Shown here: positions 54,168 to 62,370 of the stretch, one piece after another
Numbering within the stretch: position 1 is the first letter of the stretch
How the letters are laid out: each line of letters begins with the position of its first letter
NCBI RefSeq assembly: GCF_004378255.1
Contig: NZ_SNQG01000005.1
Location: 434,001-498,000, forward strand
From: Mucilaginibacter phyllosphaerae
Lineage (GTDB): Bacteria; Bacteroidota; Bacteroidia; Sphingobacteriales; Sphingobacteriaceae
Length of the DNA stretch: 64,000 nucleotides
Direction: 5' to 3'
The notes under the pieces: model-generated
What the model saw: only the letters and a program-made list of their open reading frames with translations
Told to the model about the DNA's origin: nothing
The model's database searches: none
Made by a program: the position numbers and the translations under genes

Positions 54168-54749
54168 ATGAAGAAAATTACAATTGCTATTGCACTATTT
54201 CTGAGCGTTTTAGCCGCACAGGCTCAAACAAAAAATGTTCCAACTCAAGCCGCGGAATCTGCCGAGCAAGAGAGTTTAGCAAAAGATTACCTTTCACAGA
54301 TAATGGGTGTTGCCGTTTCAGCAACCTCAAACATGAAACTTTTTCATTTTGTTTATGATTGGATAGGTACTCCTTACCGTTTTGGCGGCAGCTCAAGAAA
54401 AGGCATTGATTGTTCTGCATTCACCAAGCAATTATACGGAGACGTGTTTAACCTTACCATTCGCCGCAGTTCACGCGATATTTTCAGCATGGTTAACCCT
54501 GTTGGTAAAGACGACCTGAAAGAAGGTGATCTTGTTTTCTTTAAAATTCACAGCCGCAGCATTTCACACGTTGGCATTTACCTGGGTAATAACAGGTTTG
54601 CACACGCGTCATCAAAAGGTGTTGCCATAAGCAGTTTAGACGATGCCTACTATAGCCGCTACTTTTATAAAGGTGGCCGCTTGCTGGAGTCGTTCAAAAA
54701 CGAACTGTCAACCGCATCAACTACGGCTGCCGAAGACCAAGCTAACTAA
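54168..54749 (+). CDS. NlpC/P60 (C40) peptidoglycan endopeptidase
   Basis: 193 residues: signal peptide (about 1-19, ending AAQA), a short helical spacer, then an NlpC/P60 domain (about 60-180). The catalytic Cys is in GIDCSAFTKQL, the His in SHVGIYLGN and a second polar residue in FAHASS. The GTPYRFGG approach loop is typical of Spr/MepS-type enzymes, which cut cross-links to allow cell-wall growth. No lipobox is visible. Single-gene unit with full promoter and terminator. Confidence 0.93.
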   Translation: MKKITIAIALFLSVLAAQAQTKNVPTQAAESAEQESLAKDYLSQIMGVAVSATSNMKLFHFVYDWIGTPYRFGGSSRKGIDCSAFTKQLYGDVFNLTIRRSSRDIFSMVNPVGKDDLKEGDLVFFKIHSRSISHVGIYLGNNRFAHASSKGVAISSLDDAYYSRYFYKGGRLLESFKNELSTASTTAAEDQAN

Positions 54750-54773
54750 GTAAACCTAAATTAAATATCCCAG

Positions 54774-54804
54774 ATCCTTTCATCAGCATGAAAGGATTTT
54801 TTTT
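54774..54804 (+). terminator. Terminator of the NlpC/P60 gene
   Basis: Perfect 10-bp stem ATCCTTTCAT / ATGAAAGGAT with a CAGC loop and a run of T. The CapA-like start codon is about 10 bp further on. Confidence 0.9.
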
Positions 54805-54813
54805 GCTCCCTGC

Positions 54814-55938
54814 ATGAAATTACGGTTGATGTTACTTTTAGGATGTTTGGCTTTAATTACTGCCTGCCATCATTCAAAATCAAAAAAACAGGCAGTTTAC
54901 CGGCTAAAGCATACGCAAATACCGGCTGCTGCAACTGAGCCCACAGTTGTAGACACCGTAATAAATATTGCTGCCGTGGGCGATATTATGCTTGGTTCAT
55001 CCTATCCCGACAGTACTTTTTTACCAGCCGATGGCGCTAAAAACACCTTTAACACTACTGCACAATATTTGCAAAAAGCCGATATTACGTTTGGTAACCT
55101 GGAGGGGGTATTGCTTGATACCGGCGCACCGGTGAATTACAAATTAAAATTCAGGCATCAGGGTTATTTATTTAGAATGCCCGCAAAATATGCCGGTATT
55201 TTAAAAGATGCCGGCTTTAACTTATTAAGTGTAGGCAATAACCACTCTAATGATTTTGATCTTGCCGGGCGCAAAAGCACCATTAAAATATTAGATAGCC
55301 TGGCCATTTACACTGCCGGCTTTAAAAGCCATCCCTCAAAAATATTTACCAAAAATGGGGTAACGTATGGTTTCTGCGCTTTTTCGCCGAACGGCCAAAC
55401 GGTTTCGCTGCTGCAAATTGCAGCAGCGAAAAACATTATAAAAAACTTAAAGGCTAAAAGCAATGTGGTGATCGCATCCTTCCATGGCGGCGGCGAAGGC
55501 ACCGGATACGAGCATGTGGCCGATTCGGCAGAAATATTTAAAGGGGAAAACCGGGGTAACCTGCGCTTATTTACCCATGCCGCCATTGATGCCGGCGCCG
55601 ATGTGGTAATAGGGCACGGCCCGCACGTAGCACGCGCAATAGAATTATACAAAAACAGGCTGATAGCCTACAGCTTGGGTAATTTTGCTACTTACAAAGG
55701 CGTAAGCGTGGCCGGGGTTTGCGGCCTGGCACCCTTGCTGCAATTACAAATCAATAAAAACGGGGAATTTTTAAACGGTAAGATACTTTCATACACGCAA
55801 AATCACCAGGCCGGTTTAAAGCCCGATAGCCTTAACCGCGCGGCTTTACGCATAAAAGCTTTAACCGAGGCCGATTTTACACGGCCCGGCTTAACTATTT
55901 CTACAACAGGTATTATAACGCCCCAAGCCGTAAATTAG
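54814..55938 (+). CDS. CapA-family lipoprotein (poly-gamma-glutamate synthesis-like)
   Basis: 374 residues with a lipobox (ALITAC, Cys about 18). The CapA metallophosphatase-like domain has the metal-site blocks AAVGDIMLGSS, FGNLEGVLLD, SVGNNHSNDFD, ASFHGGGEG and GHGPHVARAIE, followed by AYSLGNFA. CapA proteins act in polyglutamate capsule export, but no CapB or CapC partner is present, so the role here is open. The stop overlaps the convergent small membrane gene by 4 bp. Confidence 0.85.
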   Translation: MKLRLMLLLGCLALITACHHSKSKKQAVYRLKHTQIPAAATEPTVVDTVINIAAVGDIMLGSSYPDSTFLPADGAKNTFNTTAQYLQKADITFGNLEGVLLDTGAPVNYKLKFRHQGYLFRMPAKYAGILKDAGFNLLSVGNNHSNDFDLAGRKSTIKILDSLAIYTAGFKSHPSKIFTKNGVTYGFCAFSPNGQTVSLLQIAAAKNIIKNLKAKSNVVIASFHGGGEGTGYEHVADSAEIFKGENRGNLRLFTHAAIDAGADVVIGHGPHVARAIELYKNRLIAYSLGNFATYKGVSVAGVCGLAPLLQLQINKNGEFLNGKILSYTQNHQAGLKPDSLNRAALRIKALTEADFTRPGLTISTTGIITPQAVN

Positions 55939-56120
55939 GCTTCGTCTTTAGTATTGCGCACAAGGCTTATGCCTGTAAAAAAGAAAATAATGGCAATTAA
56001 ACCTACTACAATTAAAGTAGTGGTTTCACCTGCATGCTGAATGATCTGTACGCCAGTGTATATCAGGCCAACAATGCCTAAAACAGTTAGTATAGCGCCG
56101 AAAGTACGTTTTAAATTCAT
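55935..56120 (-). CDS. Small membrane protein with two helices
   Basis: 61 residues with two predicted membrane helices (about 6-27 and 34-53), a short loop and a charged tail (RNTKDEA). It resembles short DUF-type Bacteroidota membrane proteins but no family is recognised. Its stop overlaps the CapA stop on the other strand. Confidence 0.7.
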   Translation of the reverse strand: MNLKRTFGAILTVLGIVGLIYTGVQIIQHAGETTTLIVVGLIAIIFFFTGISLVRNTKDEA

Positions 56121-56280
56121 GATAGATAATTAGTTAGTTTTAAACAATCTACTCATAAACCACTTTACCTGTAGTTTGTTTTGTTTAACACAGTTGTTAT
56201 ATGGCACCGGGAATTATCATTAAATTGTCAATTTCTTAATATCGTTCATATCATTTGATCACCAATTACGTTAATATGCC

Positions 56281-56358
56281 TGTAAGTGCCTCGCATTTAC
56301 ATTGTGATAAGGTTTAGGTTGAAAGTCCCCGGGCAGCGAGTGCTTGGGGCTTTTATTT
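56281..56358 (+). ncRNA. Candidate two-hairpin leader RNA before the Gre-like gene
   Basis: Hairpin 1: TGTAAGTGC / GCATTTACA (56281-56289 and 56293-56301, loop CTC, one G-U). Hairpin 2: a terminator-like stem (56322-56353) with CCCCGGGCA / TGCTTGGGG, loop GCGAG and a T-rich tail. The hairpin 1 loop region CTCGC (56290-56294) is complementary to the loop GCGAG (56336-56340). No gene ends nearby on this strand, so the terminator serves a leader or an independent small RNA. Confidence 0.5.
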
Positions 56359-56417
56359 TATAAGCCTGTCGATATTCCGCAACAAAAATTTCATCTTCAT
56401 TTTTTTAACTCCCTATA

Positions 56418-56870
56418 ATGATCGAATTAAAAGCAAAACTGCATGCTTTATGTGTTGCTTATGTGCAAAGCCGTATGAACGCAGCAGAACAAGCCATTGC
56501 CGAAGCACAGCAGGCGCAAAATGACGATACCAAAAGCAGCGCAGGTGATAAGTACGAAACCGGCCGCGAAATGGCCCAGCAGGAAACCAACCGCAACCTG
56601 GCCCAGTTAAACGAAGCTAACAAGCTGCTGGTAGCCTTAAATCATATCTCTTTTAACAGCATAGCGCAAAAAGCCGAAGCCGGAAGCATTATTATTACCA
56701 CTAACGGCAATTTTTATTTAGCCATTAGTGCCGGTACCTTAAGTGCAGATGGCAAAAGCTACTTTGCCGTGTCGCCGGCATCGCCAATTGGCTATAAACT
56801 AAAGGATAAAACTGTTGGGGATGCATTTGTTTTAAATGAAAAAACTTATCAGATAACGTCAATTATTTAA
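56418..56870 (+). CDS. GreA/GreB-like transcription factor
   Basis: 150 residues. The N-terminal half is a coiled coil with the block SSAGDKYETGREMAQQE, which mirrors the acidic-tip region of GreA. The C-terminal half (about 85-150) matches the Gre C-terminal domain: VSPASPIGYKLKDKTVGDAF. Gre proteins enter the RNA polymerase secondary channel to cut backtracked RNA; a related secondary-channel role is inferred. Such proteins are sometimes labelled 3-oxoacyl-ACP synthase, which nothing here supports. Confidence 0.72.
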   Translation: MIELKAKLHALCVAYVQSRMNAAEQAIAEAQQAQNDDTKSSAGDKYETGREMAQQETNRNLAQLNEANKLLVALNHISFNSIAQKAEAGSIIITTNGNFYLAISAGTLSADGKSYFAVSPASPIGYKLKDKTVGDAFVLNEKTYQITSII

Positions 56871-56953
56871 TTTTTGGGGCGGCAAATTAGCCCGAAATAG
56901 AAAATAAAAAATTTAGTTTAATAAATAATTGTACAACTGATTGATTTCTATTC

Positions 56954-56961
56954 TATATTTG
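56954..56961 (+). promoter_or_regulatory. Candidate -7 element of the RRM gene
   Basis: TATATTTG (TAnnTTTG), 15 nt upstream of the uORF start. A TTG lies 22 bp further up, slightly longer than ideal spacing. Confidence 0.45.
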
Positions 56962-56976
56962 ATGTAAACAAATAAA

Positions 56977-57018
56977 ATGACAGGTAACAAACTGATCATT
57001 ACTAAACTAATTTTTTGA
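56977..57018 (+). CDS. Upstream ORF (13 codons) coupled to the RRM gene
   Basis: Encodes MTGNKLIITKLIF. Its TGA (57016-57018) overlaps the RRM ATG (57018-57020) as TGATG, the classic layout for termination-reinitiation. It is too short for the usual gene finders. Translation is inferred, not shown. Confidence 0.45.
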   Translation: MTGNKLIITKLIF

Positions 57019-57413
57019 TGAACATATTCGTAGGAAGCCTTCCTTACTCATTACAGGAAGCAGATTTACAAGAGCTTTTCGAAGCTTATGGTGAAGTAAC
57101 CACCGTTAAAATTATTATTGACAGAGAATCTGGCAGAAGCAAAGGCTTTGGTTTTGTTGAAATGTCTGATGACGAAGCTGCACAAAAAGCGATTTCAGGC
57201 CTTAACGGTTCTGAAGTTAGCGGCCGTTCAATTGCTGTTAGCCAGGCAGAAGATAAAAAACCAGGCGACCGCAGAAGCGGTGGCGGCGGTGGTTTTGGTG
57301 GCGGCAACCGTGGCGGCGGTGGCGGTGGCTACTCAAGAGACAATAACAGAGGTGGCGGCGGTGGCGGCTACTCTAAAGATAGCAGAGGCGGCGGCGGCGG
57401 TAGCCGTTGGTAA
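57018..57413 (+). CDS. RRM RNA-binding protein with glycine-rich tail
   Basis: 131 residues from the ATG at 57018. One RRM (about 1-78): RNP2 IFVGSL and RNP1 SKGFGFVEM, both with the needed aromatics. Residues about 85-131 are Gly/Arg/Ser/Tyr-rich with GGGGG and YSRD/YSKD repeats, like eukaryotic hnRNP tails and the Bacteroidota Rbp proteins, which act as global RNA binders. A nearby terminator and the uORF suggest it is tightly controlled. Confidence 0.93.
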   Translation: MNIFVGSLPYSLQEADLQELFEAYGEVTTVKIIIDRESGRSKGFGFVEMSDDEAAQKAISGLNGSEVSGRSIAVSQAEDKKPGDRRSGGGGGFGGGNRGGGGGGYSRDNNRGGGGGGYSKDSRGGGGGSRW

Positions 57414-57429
57414 TCTGTAAAGATCACCT

Positions 57430-57470
57430 TTAAAGGTAAAAGCGCTGTATTACCAGGCTTTTACCTTTAA
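57430..57470 (+). terminator. Terminator after the RRM gene
   Basis: Perfect 14-bp arms (57430-57443 / 57457-57470), GGTAAAAGC / GCTTTTACC core, 13-nt loop. The T-tract lies inside the 3' arm. Confidence 0.75.
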
Positions 57471-57479
57471 TTATTGAAA

Positions 57480-57512
57480 CACGCTCTCAAAATTTTGTTA
57501 GCGTGCTTTTTG
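57480..57512 (+). terminator. Second hairpin after the RRM gene
   Basis: CACGCT / AGCGTG stem with a 14-nt loop, followed by CTTTTTG. A back-up terminator is likely. Confidence 0.5.
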
Positions 57513-57675
57513 TTGCCTTTTTTTAAGGTTTAGCATTGTTTATATCATCAATTCTGGTATAATATCCTGTATAGCATACGGGGTAGTTAAAACCACTTGC
57601 ATCAAATTTTGTTATCAGGCCAATAAATTCTTTGTTTCTACAGCCGGGAACTTAAGTGGCTTTGATACTTTTTAT

Positions 57676-57683
57676 TATTTTTG
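57676..57683 (+). promoter_or_regulatory. Candidate -7 element of frr
   Basis: TATTTTTG (TAnnTTTG), 16 nt before the ATG. No clear -33. Confidence 0.4.
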
Positions 57684-57699
57684 TCAAAAATCATAACCA

Positions 57700-58263
57700 A
57701 TGAGCGAACTCATTAAAAAACAAGTAAATGATGCAAAAGCTTTAATGGATAAAGCCATTGCCCATGCAGATAACGAATTAAACAAGATACGTGCTGGTAA
57801 AGCAAACCCATCTATGCTGGATGATGTTACTGTAGATTACTATGGCACACCTACCCCGTTAAGCCAGATAGGCAGTGTAAATACGCCTGATGCGCGTACC
57901 ATCATTGTACAACCCTGGGAAAAAAACTTGTTACCCGCTATAGAAAAAGCCATTAAAGAAGCTAACCTGGGTATTAACCCGCAAAACGATGGCGTTATTA
58001 TCCGTATTAACGTACCACCGCTAACCGAAGAGCGCCGCCGCGACCTGGCTAAAAAAGCTAAAGGCGAGGCCGAAACCGGCAAAATTGCTATCCGTAACAT
58101 CCGGAAGGATGCCAACGAAAAGATCAAAAAATTAAAAACCGAAGGTGTTTCTGAAGATGAGATAAAAGTTGGCGAAGCAGAAGTGCAAAAATTAACCGAT
58201 GCCTACATTGTAAAAGTAGATCAGCTATCAGAAGCAAAAGAAAAAGATATCATGACAGTTTAA
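57700..58263 (+). CDS. frr: Ribosome recycling factor
   Basis: Splits post-termination ribosomes with EF-G. 187 residues, standard length; the three-helix body and small second domain are evident. The conserved DNELNKIRAGKANPSMLDDVTVDYYGTPTPL region is present, as are QPWEKNLLPAIEKAI and RRRDLAKKAKGEAETGKIAIRNIR. It has its own terminator. pyrH, often its neighbour, is about 2 kb away on the other strand here. Confidence 0.97.
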   Translation: MSELIKKQVNDAKALMDKAIAHADNELNKIRAGKANPSMLDDVTVDYYGTPTPLSQIGSVNTPDARTIIVQPWEKNLLPAIEKAIKEANLGINPQNDGVIIRINVPPLTEERRRDLAKKAKGEAETGKIAIRNIRKDANEKIKKLKTEGVSEDEIKVGEAEVQKLTDAYIVKVDQLSEAKEKDIMTV

Positions 58264-58282
58264 CATACTGTTGAATTTAATT

Positions 58283-58316
58283 AAAAGGGATGGCCGAAAG
58301 GTTCATCCCTTTTTTA
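58283..58316 (+). terminator. Terminator of frr
   Basis: AAAAGGGATG / CATCCCTTTT, 10-bp stem followed by TTTTTA, 20 bp past the stop. Confidence 0.85.
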
Positions 58317-58462
58317 TTGGATGGATTATTCATAATCTTATCAGAGGTTTGCCCCTCTGCTGCTATGGCATATGCTGAGTTTAAAAGTGGGATGGGCGGA
58401 CCTGTTTATTAACGTCATTGTCAAATTAAAGGGAATGAGCCATATAGCCCGATGCCTTTATT

Positions 58463-58470
58463 TATTTTTG
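58463..58470 (+). promoter_or_regulatory. Candidate -7 element of the ABC transporter
   Basis: TATTTTTG (TAnnTTTG), 10 nt before the ATG at 58481, predicting a leader of only about 6 nt. No clear -33. Confidence 0.4.
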
Positions 58471-58480
58471 CTCTCGAAAA

Positions 58481-60235
58481 ATGAATATACTTATCAGTTA
58501 TCTAAAAAAACACCGCTGGATTGTTGTGCTGGCGCTGTTTCTTGCAGCCATGAACATCGGCTTCTCTCTGCTGGATCCCTACATAACCGGCCGTATTGTT
58601 GACAGCGTTATAGAAAAACGGGGCGCGCTGCAAGAAAGCGAGTACCTGCACCGCGTATTGATGTACGTTGGCCTGGCTATTGGTGTAGCCATGATATCGC
58701 GCATAGCCAAAAACTTTCAGGACTATTTTACCAATATCATCACCCAAAAAGTTGGCGCAGAAATGTATGCCGACGGGCTTAAACACTCGCTTGAGCTGCC
58801 CTACCAGGTATTCGAAGATCAGCGTAGCGGCGAAACCCTGGGCATTTTGCAAAAGGTACGCTTAGATTGCGAAAAGTTCATCACATCGTTCATCAGCATA
58901 TTATTTGTAAGCTTAATAGGGATGGTATTTGTTATGGTGTATTCGGTATCCATTAGTTATCAGGTACTACTGGTATATTTTACCGCTATCCCTATTATCA
59001 CGTTTGTAAGTATGGCCATGAGCCGCCGCATCAAACGCATTCAAAAAAATATTGTTACCGAAACTACGGCCCTGGCCGGTTCTACTACCGAGTCTTTACG
59101 AAATATCGAACTGATAAAAAGCCTGGGTTTAGCCAAGCAGGAAATAAAACGCTTAAATACCACAACCTATAAAATATTAGACCTTGAATTAAAAAAAGTA
59201 AAATATGTACGCAGTATGAGCTTTGTACAAGGCACCACCGTTAACCTGGTGCGCAGCGCCATGGTAGTGGTATTGCTGATGCTGATATTTAAAGGGCATA
59301 TTTCGGCAGGGCAGTACTTTACCTTCCTGTTTTATTCTTTTTTTCTGTTTAACCCTTTGCAGGAATTAGGTAACGTAATTTTAAGCTGGCGCGAGGCGGA
59401 GGTTTCTTTAGGCAATTTTAAAAATATCCTAAACACGCCCATCGATAAAAAACCCGAAAAACCGGTATTGCTGGAAAAAATAGGCACACTTACCTTCGCC
59501 GATGTTAGCTTTAAACATTTAACTGCTAACCGTAATGCCCTTAACCATATCAGTTTTAAAGCAAACAGCGGCGAAACCATTGCCTTTGTAGGGCCATCCG
59601 GATCTGGTAAAACCACGCTGGTTAAGTTACTGGTGGGTTTATATCAGCCTTTACAGGGCGATGTGTTGTATAACAGTATATCAAGTAACGAGATAGACCT
59701 GGATCAGCTGCGCGAGAAAATTGGCTTTGTTACCCAGGATACGCAGCTATTCTCTGGCACCATTCGCGAAAACCTGCTGTTTGTTAACCCTACAGCTACC
59801 GATGAAGAATGTATGAGTGTACTACAGCGCGCGGCCTGCCAAACCCTGCTTGCACGTGCCGATAAAGGTTTAGATACAGTAATTGGCGAAGGCGGCGTTA
59901 AAGTATCGGGCGGCGAAAAGCAACGCCTTTCTATCGCCCGTGCCTTGCTGCGTAAGCCCGACCTGCTGGTGTTTGATGAAGCTACTTCTTCCCTTGATTC
60001 TATCACCGAGGAAGAGATAACCGATACCATCCGCGATGTATCTGAACTGAACGATCATATCACTATACTGATAGCACACCGGCTATCAACTATTATGCAT
60101 GCCGATTGCATTTACGTATTAGAGAAAGGCCAAATTATCGAATCGGGCAAGCACCATGACCTGATAGACCAGAAAGGTTTATATTACGCCATGTGGCGCC
60201 AGCAAATTGGTGAGAAACATGCGGTAGATGCGTAG
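58481..60235 (+). CDS. ABC exporter, fused permease and ATPase (MsbA/MDR type)
   Basis: 584 residues: six membrane helices (about 10-310), then the ATPase domain (about 335-580). Walker A GPSGSGKTTLV, Q loop FVTQDTQLF, signature KVSGGEKQRLSIARAL, Walker B LLVFDEATSSLD and H-loop IAHRLSTI are intact. It probably works as a homodimer exporting lipid or drug-like molecules; the substrate is unknown. It stands alone between frr and pyrH. Confidence 0.93.
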   Translation: MNILISYLKKHRWIVVLALFLAAMNIGFSLLDPYITGRIVDSVIEKRGALQESEYLHRVLMYVGLAIGVAMISRIAKNFQDYFTNIITQKVGAEMYADGLKHSLELPYQVFEDQRSGETLGILQKVRLDCEKFITSFISILFVSLIGMVFVMVYSVSISYQVLLVYFTAIPIITFVSMAMSRRIKRIQKNIVTETTALAGSTTESLRNIELIKSLGLAKQEIKRLNTTTYKILDLELKKVKYVRSMSFVQGTTVNLVRSAMVVVLLMLIFKGHISAGQYFTFLFYSFFLFNPLQELGNVILSWREAEVSLGNFKNILNTPIDKKPEKPVLLEKIGTLTFADVSFKHLTANRNALNHISFKANSGETIAFVGPSGSGKTTLVKLLVGLYQPLQGDVLYNSISSNEIDLDQLREKIGFVTQDTQLFSGTIRENLLFVNPTATDEECMSVLQRAACQTLLARADKGLDTVIGEGGVKVSGGEKQRLSIARALLRKPDLLVFDEATSSLDSITEEEITDTIRDVSELNDHITILIAHRLSTIMHADCIYVLEKGQIIESGKHHDLIDQKGLYYAMWRQQIGEKHAVDA

Positions 60236-60268
60236 GTAGCTTGTGACAGTATTCCCTACCCGCCTACC

Positions 60269-60360
60269 GTCATTGCGAGCGATAGCGTGGCAATCTTTGA
60301 TAGAAAAATCGGCGACCTACCTATCGAAGATTGCCACGTCACTACGTTCCTCGCAATGAC
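60269..60360. repeat. Long imperfect palindrome of the GTCATTGCGAG type
   Basis: Outer arms GTCATTGCGAG / CTCGCAATGAC are perfect, and inner CGTGGCAATCTT / AAGATTGCCACG arms pair again, around an A/T centre. This type recurs between genes in many bacteria. Confidence 0.75.
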
Positions 60361-60373
60361 GCGCAGGTGAAAA

Positions 60374-60404
60374 CAAACAAAGCCCCGCTGATCAGCAGGG
60401 CTTT
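60374..60404 (-). terminator. Terminator of pyrH
   Basis: AAAGCCC and GCTG / CAGC and GGGCTTT with one C/A mismatch (60379-60404), followed on the minus strand by a T-rich tail; 17 bp after the pyrH stop. It may also stop the convergent ABC transcript. Confidence 0.8.
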
Positions 60405-60421
60405 CTTGGTATAAGCTTATT

Positions 60422-61126
60422 TTATTTCACCAGCGTGCCAATTGGTTCGCCGTTGGCAATTTTCATAAAATTGCCTTCTTTGTTCATATCAAATACAATG
60501 ATAGGGAGTTTGTTTTCCTGGCAAAGAGTAATGGCGGTCATGTCCATTACATTCAGGCCCTTATCGTACACTTCCTGAAAGCTGATCTCGTCATAACGGG
60601 TTGCAGATGGGTCCTTCTCCGGGTCGGCCGTATAAATCCCATCCACGCGGGTACCTTTCAGCACCACGTCTGCTTTGATCTCTATGGCGCGTAAAGATGC
60701 CGCTGTATCTGTAGTGAAGTATGGGTTACCGGTACCGGCACCAAAGATCACAATTTTACCCACCTCTAAATGGTGCATGGCACGGCGGCGGATGTAAGGC
60801 TCGCAGATCTGCTCCATTTTAATGGCCGATTGTAAACGGGTTTCCACACCAATACTTTCCAGCGCATTTTGCAGGGCCATACAGTTAATTACGGTTGCCA
60901 GCATCCCCATATAATCTGCCTGGGCACGTTCCATACCACTTTTTTCGGCACTAAGCCCTCTAAAAATATTACCGCCACCCACAACAATGGCTATTTCTAT
61001 ACCCTGGTCTTTAACGGCCTTTATATCATGCGCGTACTGTAAAACCTGGTTGTTATCGATACCGTACTGGCGTTCGCCCATCAGGGATTCGCCGCTTAAT
61101 TTCAGCAGGACTCTTTTATATTTCAT
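60422..61126 (-). CDS. pyrH: UMP kinase
   Basis: Phosphorylates UMP to UDP for nucleotide synthesis, as a hexamer controlled by GTP and UTP. 234 residues, usual length. Motifs: [23 protein letters not shown], the MGMLATVIN region, the [18 protein letters not shown] motif, and [15 protein letters not shown]. It is the only gene between nagA and the ABC gene. Confidence 0.97.
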   Translation of the reverse strand: MKYKRVLLKLSGESLMGERQYGIDNNQVLQYAHDIKAVKDQGIEIAIVVGGGNIFRGLSAEKSGMERAQADYMGMLATVINCMALQNALESIGVETRLQSAIKMEQICEPYIRRRAMHHLEVGKIVIFGAGTGNPYFTTDTAASLRAIEIKADVVLKGTRVDGIYTADPEKDPSATRYDEISFQEVYDKGLNVMDMTAITLCQENKLPIIVFDMNKEGNFMKIANGEPIGTLVK

Positions 61127-61176
61127 TTATAAGGAAGATTTATCAAAAATAGATAATAAATGGTATTGTTAAAATT

Positions 61177-62298
61177 TTATGTTGCCGGTGTTAAATAATT
61201 TCCCTGCAATATGGTTGCCAGGGTTTGGTATTGCTCATTAAAGATGATCAGATCGGCATCAAAACCGGCTTCTACATTACCCTTAGTTTTTTTGCCTGCA
61301 AGTTTTGCCGGGTAAAGCGAAGCCATATTTACCGCCTCTGCCAGATCTATCCCAACCTTTTCCACGCAATTTTGCACTGCCTTAAGCATGGTAAGGCTCG
61401 ATCCGGATAGCGTACCATCCGGCATTACATATTTGTTGCCCTCTAACCTATGCTGGTAGGCTCCCTCTGTTGCGGCCGTAACCGCATCAGTAATCAGGAA
61501 CAGTCTATCGCCAAGTTCGCGCTTGGCCAAACGGATCATCGGCCAATCTACATGGTTCCCATCAGCAACTATGCCGGTATAAGGTTTTTCTTCAAAAATA
61601 GCAGGGATGTATCCCGGTTCGCGGTGATGCATTTGGGGCATCGCATTAAACAGGTGCGTTACCGCCGGGATGGGCTTATTTAAAAAGTTTTTACCCTGCT
61701 CATAAGTAGCATTGCTATGGCCCGATGAAATGATGATACCCTGCGCATGCAGATAATCTATCACTTCCTGATCCTGCAACTCGGGTGCAATGGTTATCAT
61801 GGTTATCACGCCATCGGCCTGTTCTACCCAGCTTTTAACTTCGGCGAGTGTGGCTTTTTTAATAAATTCTGCAGGATGCGCACCTTTTTTAATGGGGTTA
61901 AGATATGGCCCTTCTAAGTGCAGGCCCCAAAAGTTACCTTTTGCGGTAGCACGGTAGGCTTTAGCAACGGCTATCCCCTTTTCTACAATATCGTTGGTAT
62001 TGGTACCAATGGTAGCAAAAAAGCCTGTGGTACCTTGGTTTAGCAGGTCATCCTCCATCTGCCTTAAGGCGGCCTCTTCGGGTTTGCCGGCAAATAGTTT
62101 ACCGCCGCTGCCGTAGATCTGTAAGTCGATAAAACCGGGGGCAAGGTATGCCCCGTTCAGATCTTTCTTGCCGGCACCTGCAGGGATGGCAGTTTCATCA
62201 ATAACGGCTTTGATGTGGCTGCCCGCAATTAAAACGGCTTTGCCTTGGGCGATGGTACCGCCAGAGATGAGTTTAAGGTTATGAAGTGCTGTTATCAT
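61177..62298 (-). CDS. nagA: N-acetylglucosamine-6-phosphate deacetylase
   Basis: Deacetylates GlcNAc-6-phosphate in amino-sugar and peptidoglycan recycling. 373 residues of the amidohydrolase superfamily. Key blocks: GLHLEGPYLNPIKKGAH (metal Glu), ISSGHSNATYEQG (His), VTHLFNAMPQMHHREPG and ITDAVTAATEG (catalytic Asp). The first HxH is replaced (PGFIDLQIYGSGG), as is usual in NagA. nagB and a PTS are absent here. Confidence 0.95.
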   Translation of the reverse strand: MITALHNLKLISGGTIAQGKAVLIAGSHIKAVIDETAIPAGAGKKDLNGAYLAPGFIDLQIYGSGGKLFAGKPEEAALRQMEDDLLNQGTTGFFATIGTNTNDIVEKGIAVAKAYRATAKGNFWGLHLEGPYLNPIKKGAHPAEFIKKATLAEVKSWVEQADGVITMITIAPELQDQEVIDYLHAQGIIISSGHSNATYEQGKNFLNKPIPAVTHLFNAMPQMHHREPGYIPAIFEEKPYTGIVADGNHVDWPMIRLAKRELGDRLFLITDAVTAATEGAYQHRLEGNKYVMPDGTLSGSSLTMLKAVQNCVEKVGIDLAEAVNMASLYPAKLAGKKTKGNVEAGFDADLIIFNEQYQTLATILQGNYLTPAT

Positions 62299-62335
62299 AG
62301 AAGCCCCCTCTAAATCTCCCCCGATAGGGGAGACT
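62298..62335. repeat. Fragment of a CCCCCTCTAAATCTCCCCC-type repeat
   Basis: The stretch after the nagA start carries CCCCCTCTAAATCTCCCCC and then GGGGAGACTT, a weak palindrome of a type I recall from intergenic regions of this phylum. No function is claimed. Confidence 0.45.
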
Positions 62336-62370
62336 TTACTTTTTCGATTTTGAAATCTTCTTTACAATTG

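Noticed and set aside
56418..56870. 3-oxoacyl-ACP synthase
   Set aside because: There is no thiolase-fold motif or catalytic Cys; Gre-like motifs fit better.
57118..57420. Ala/Val-rich open frame overlapping the RRM gene in another frame
   Set aside because: It is produced by the GGC-repeat tail read one frame off; the RRM motifs are in the frame from 57018.
58317..58480. Short open frame before the ABC gene
   Set aside because: It runs into the ABC frame region without conserved character; the interval is explained by the frr terminator and the ABC promoter.
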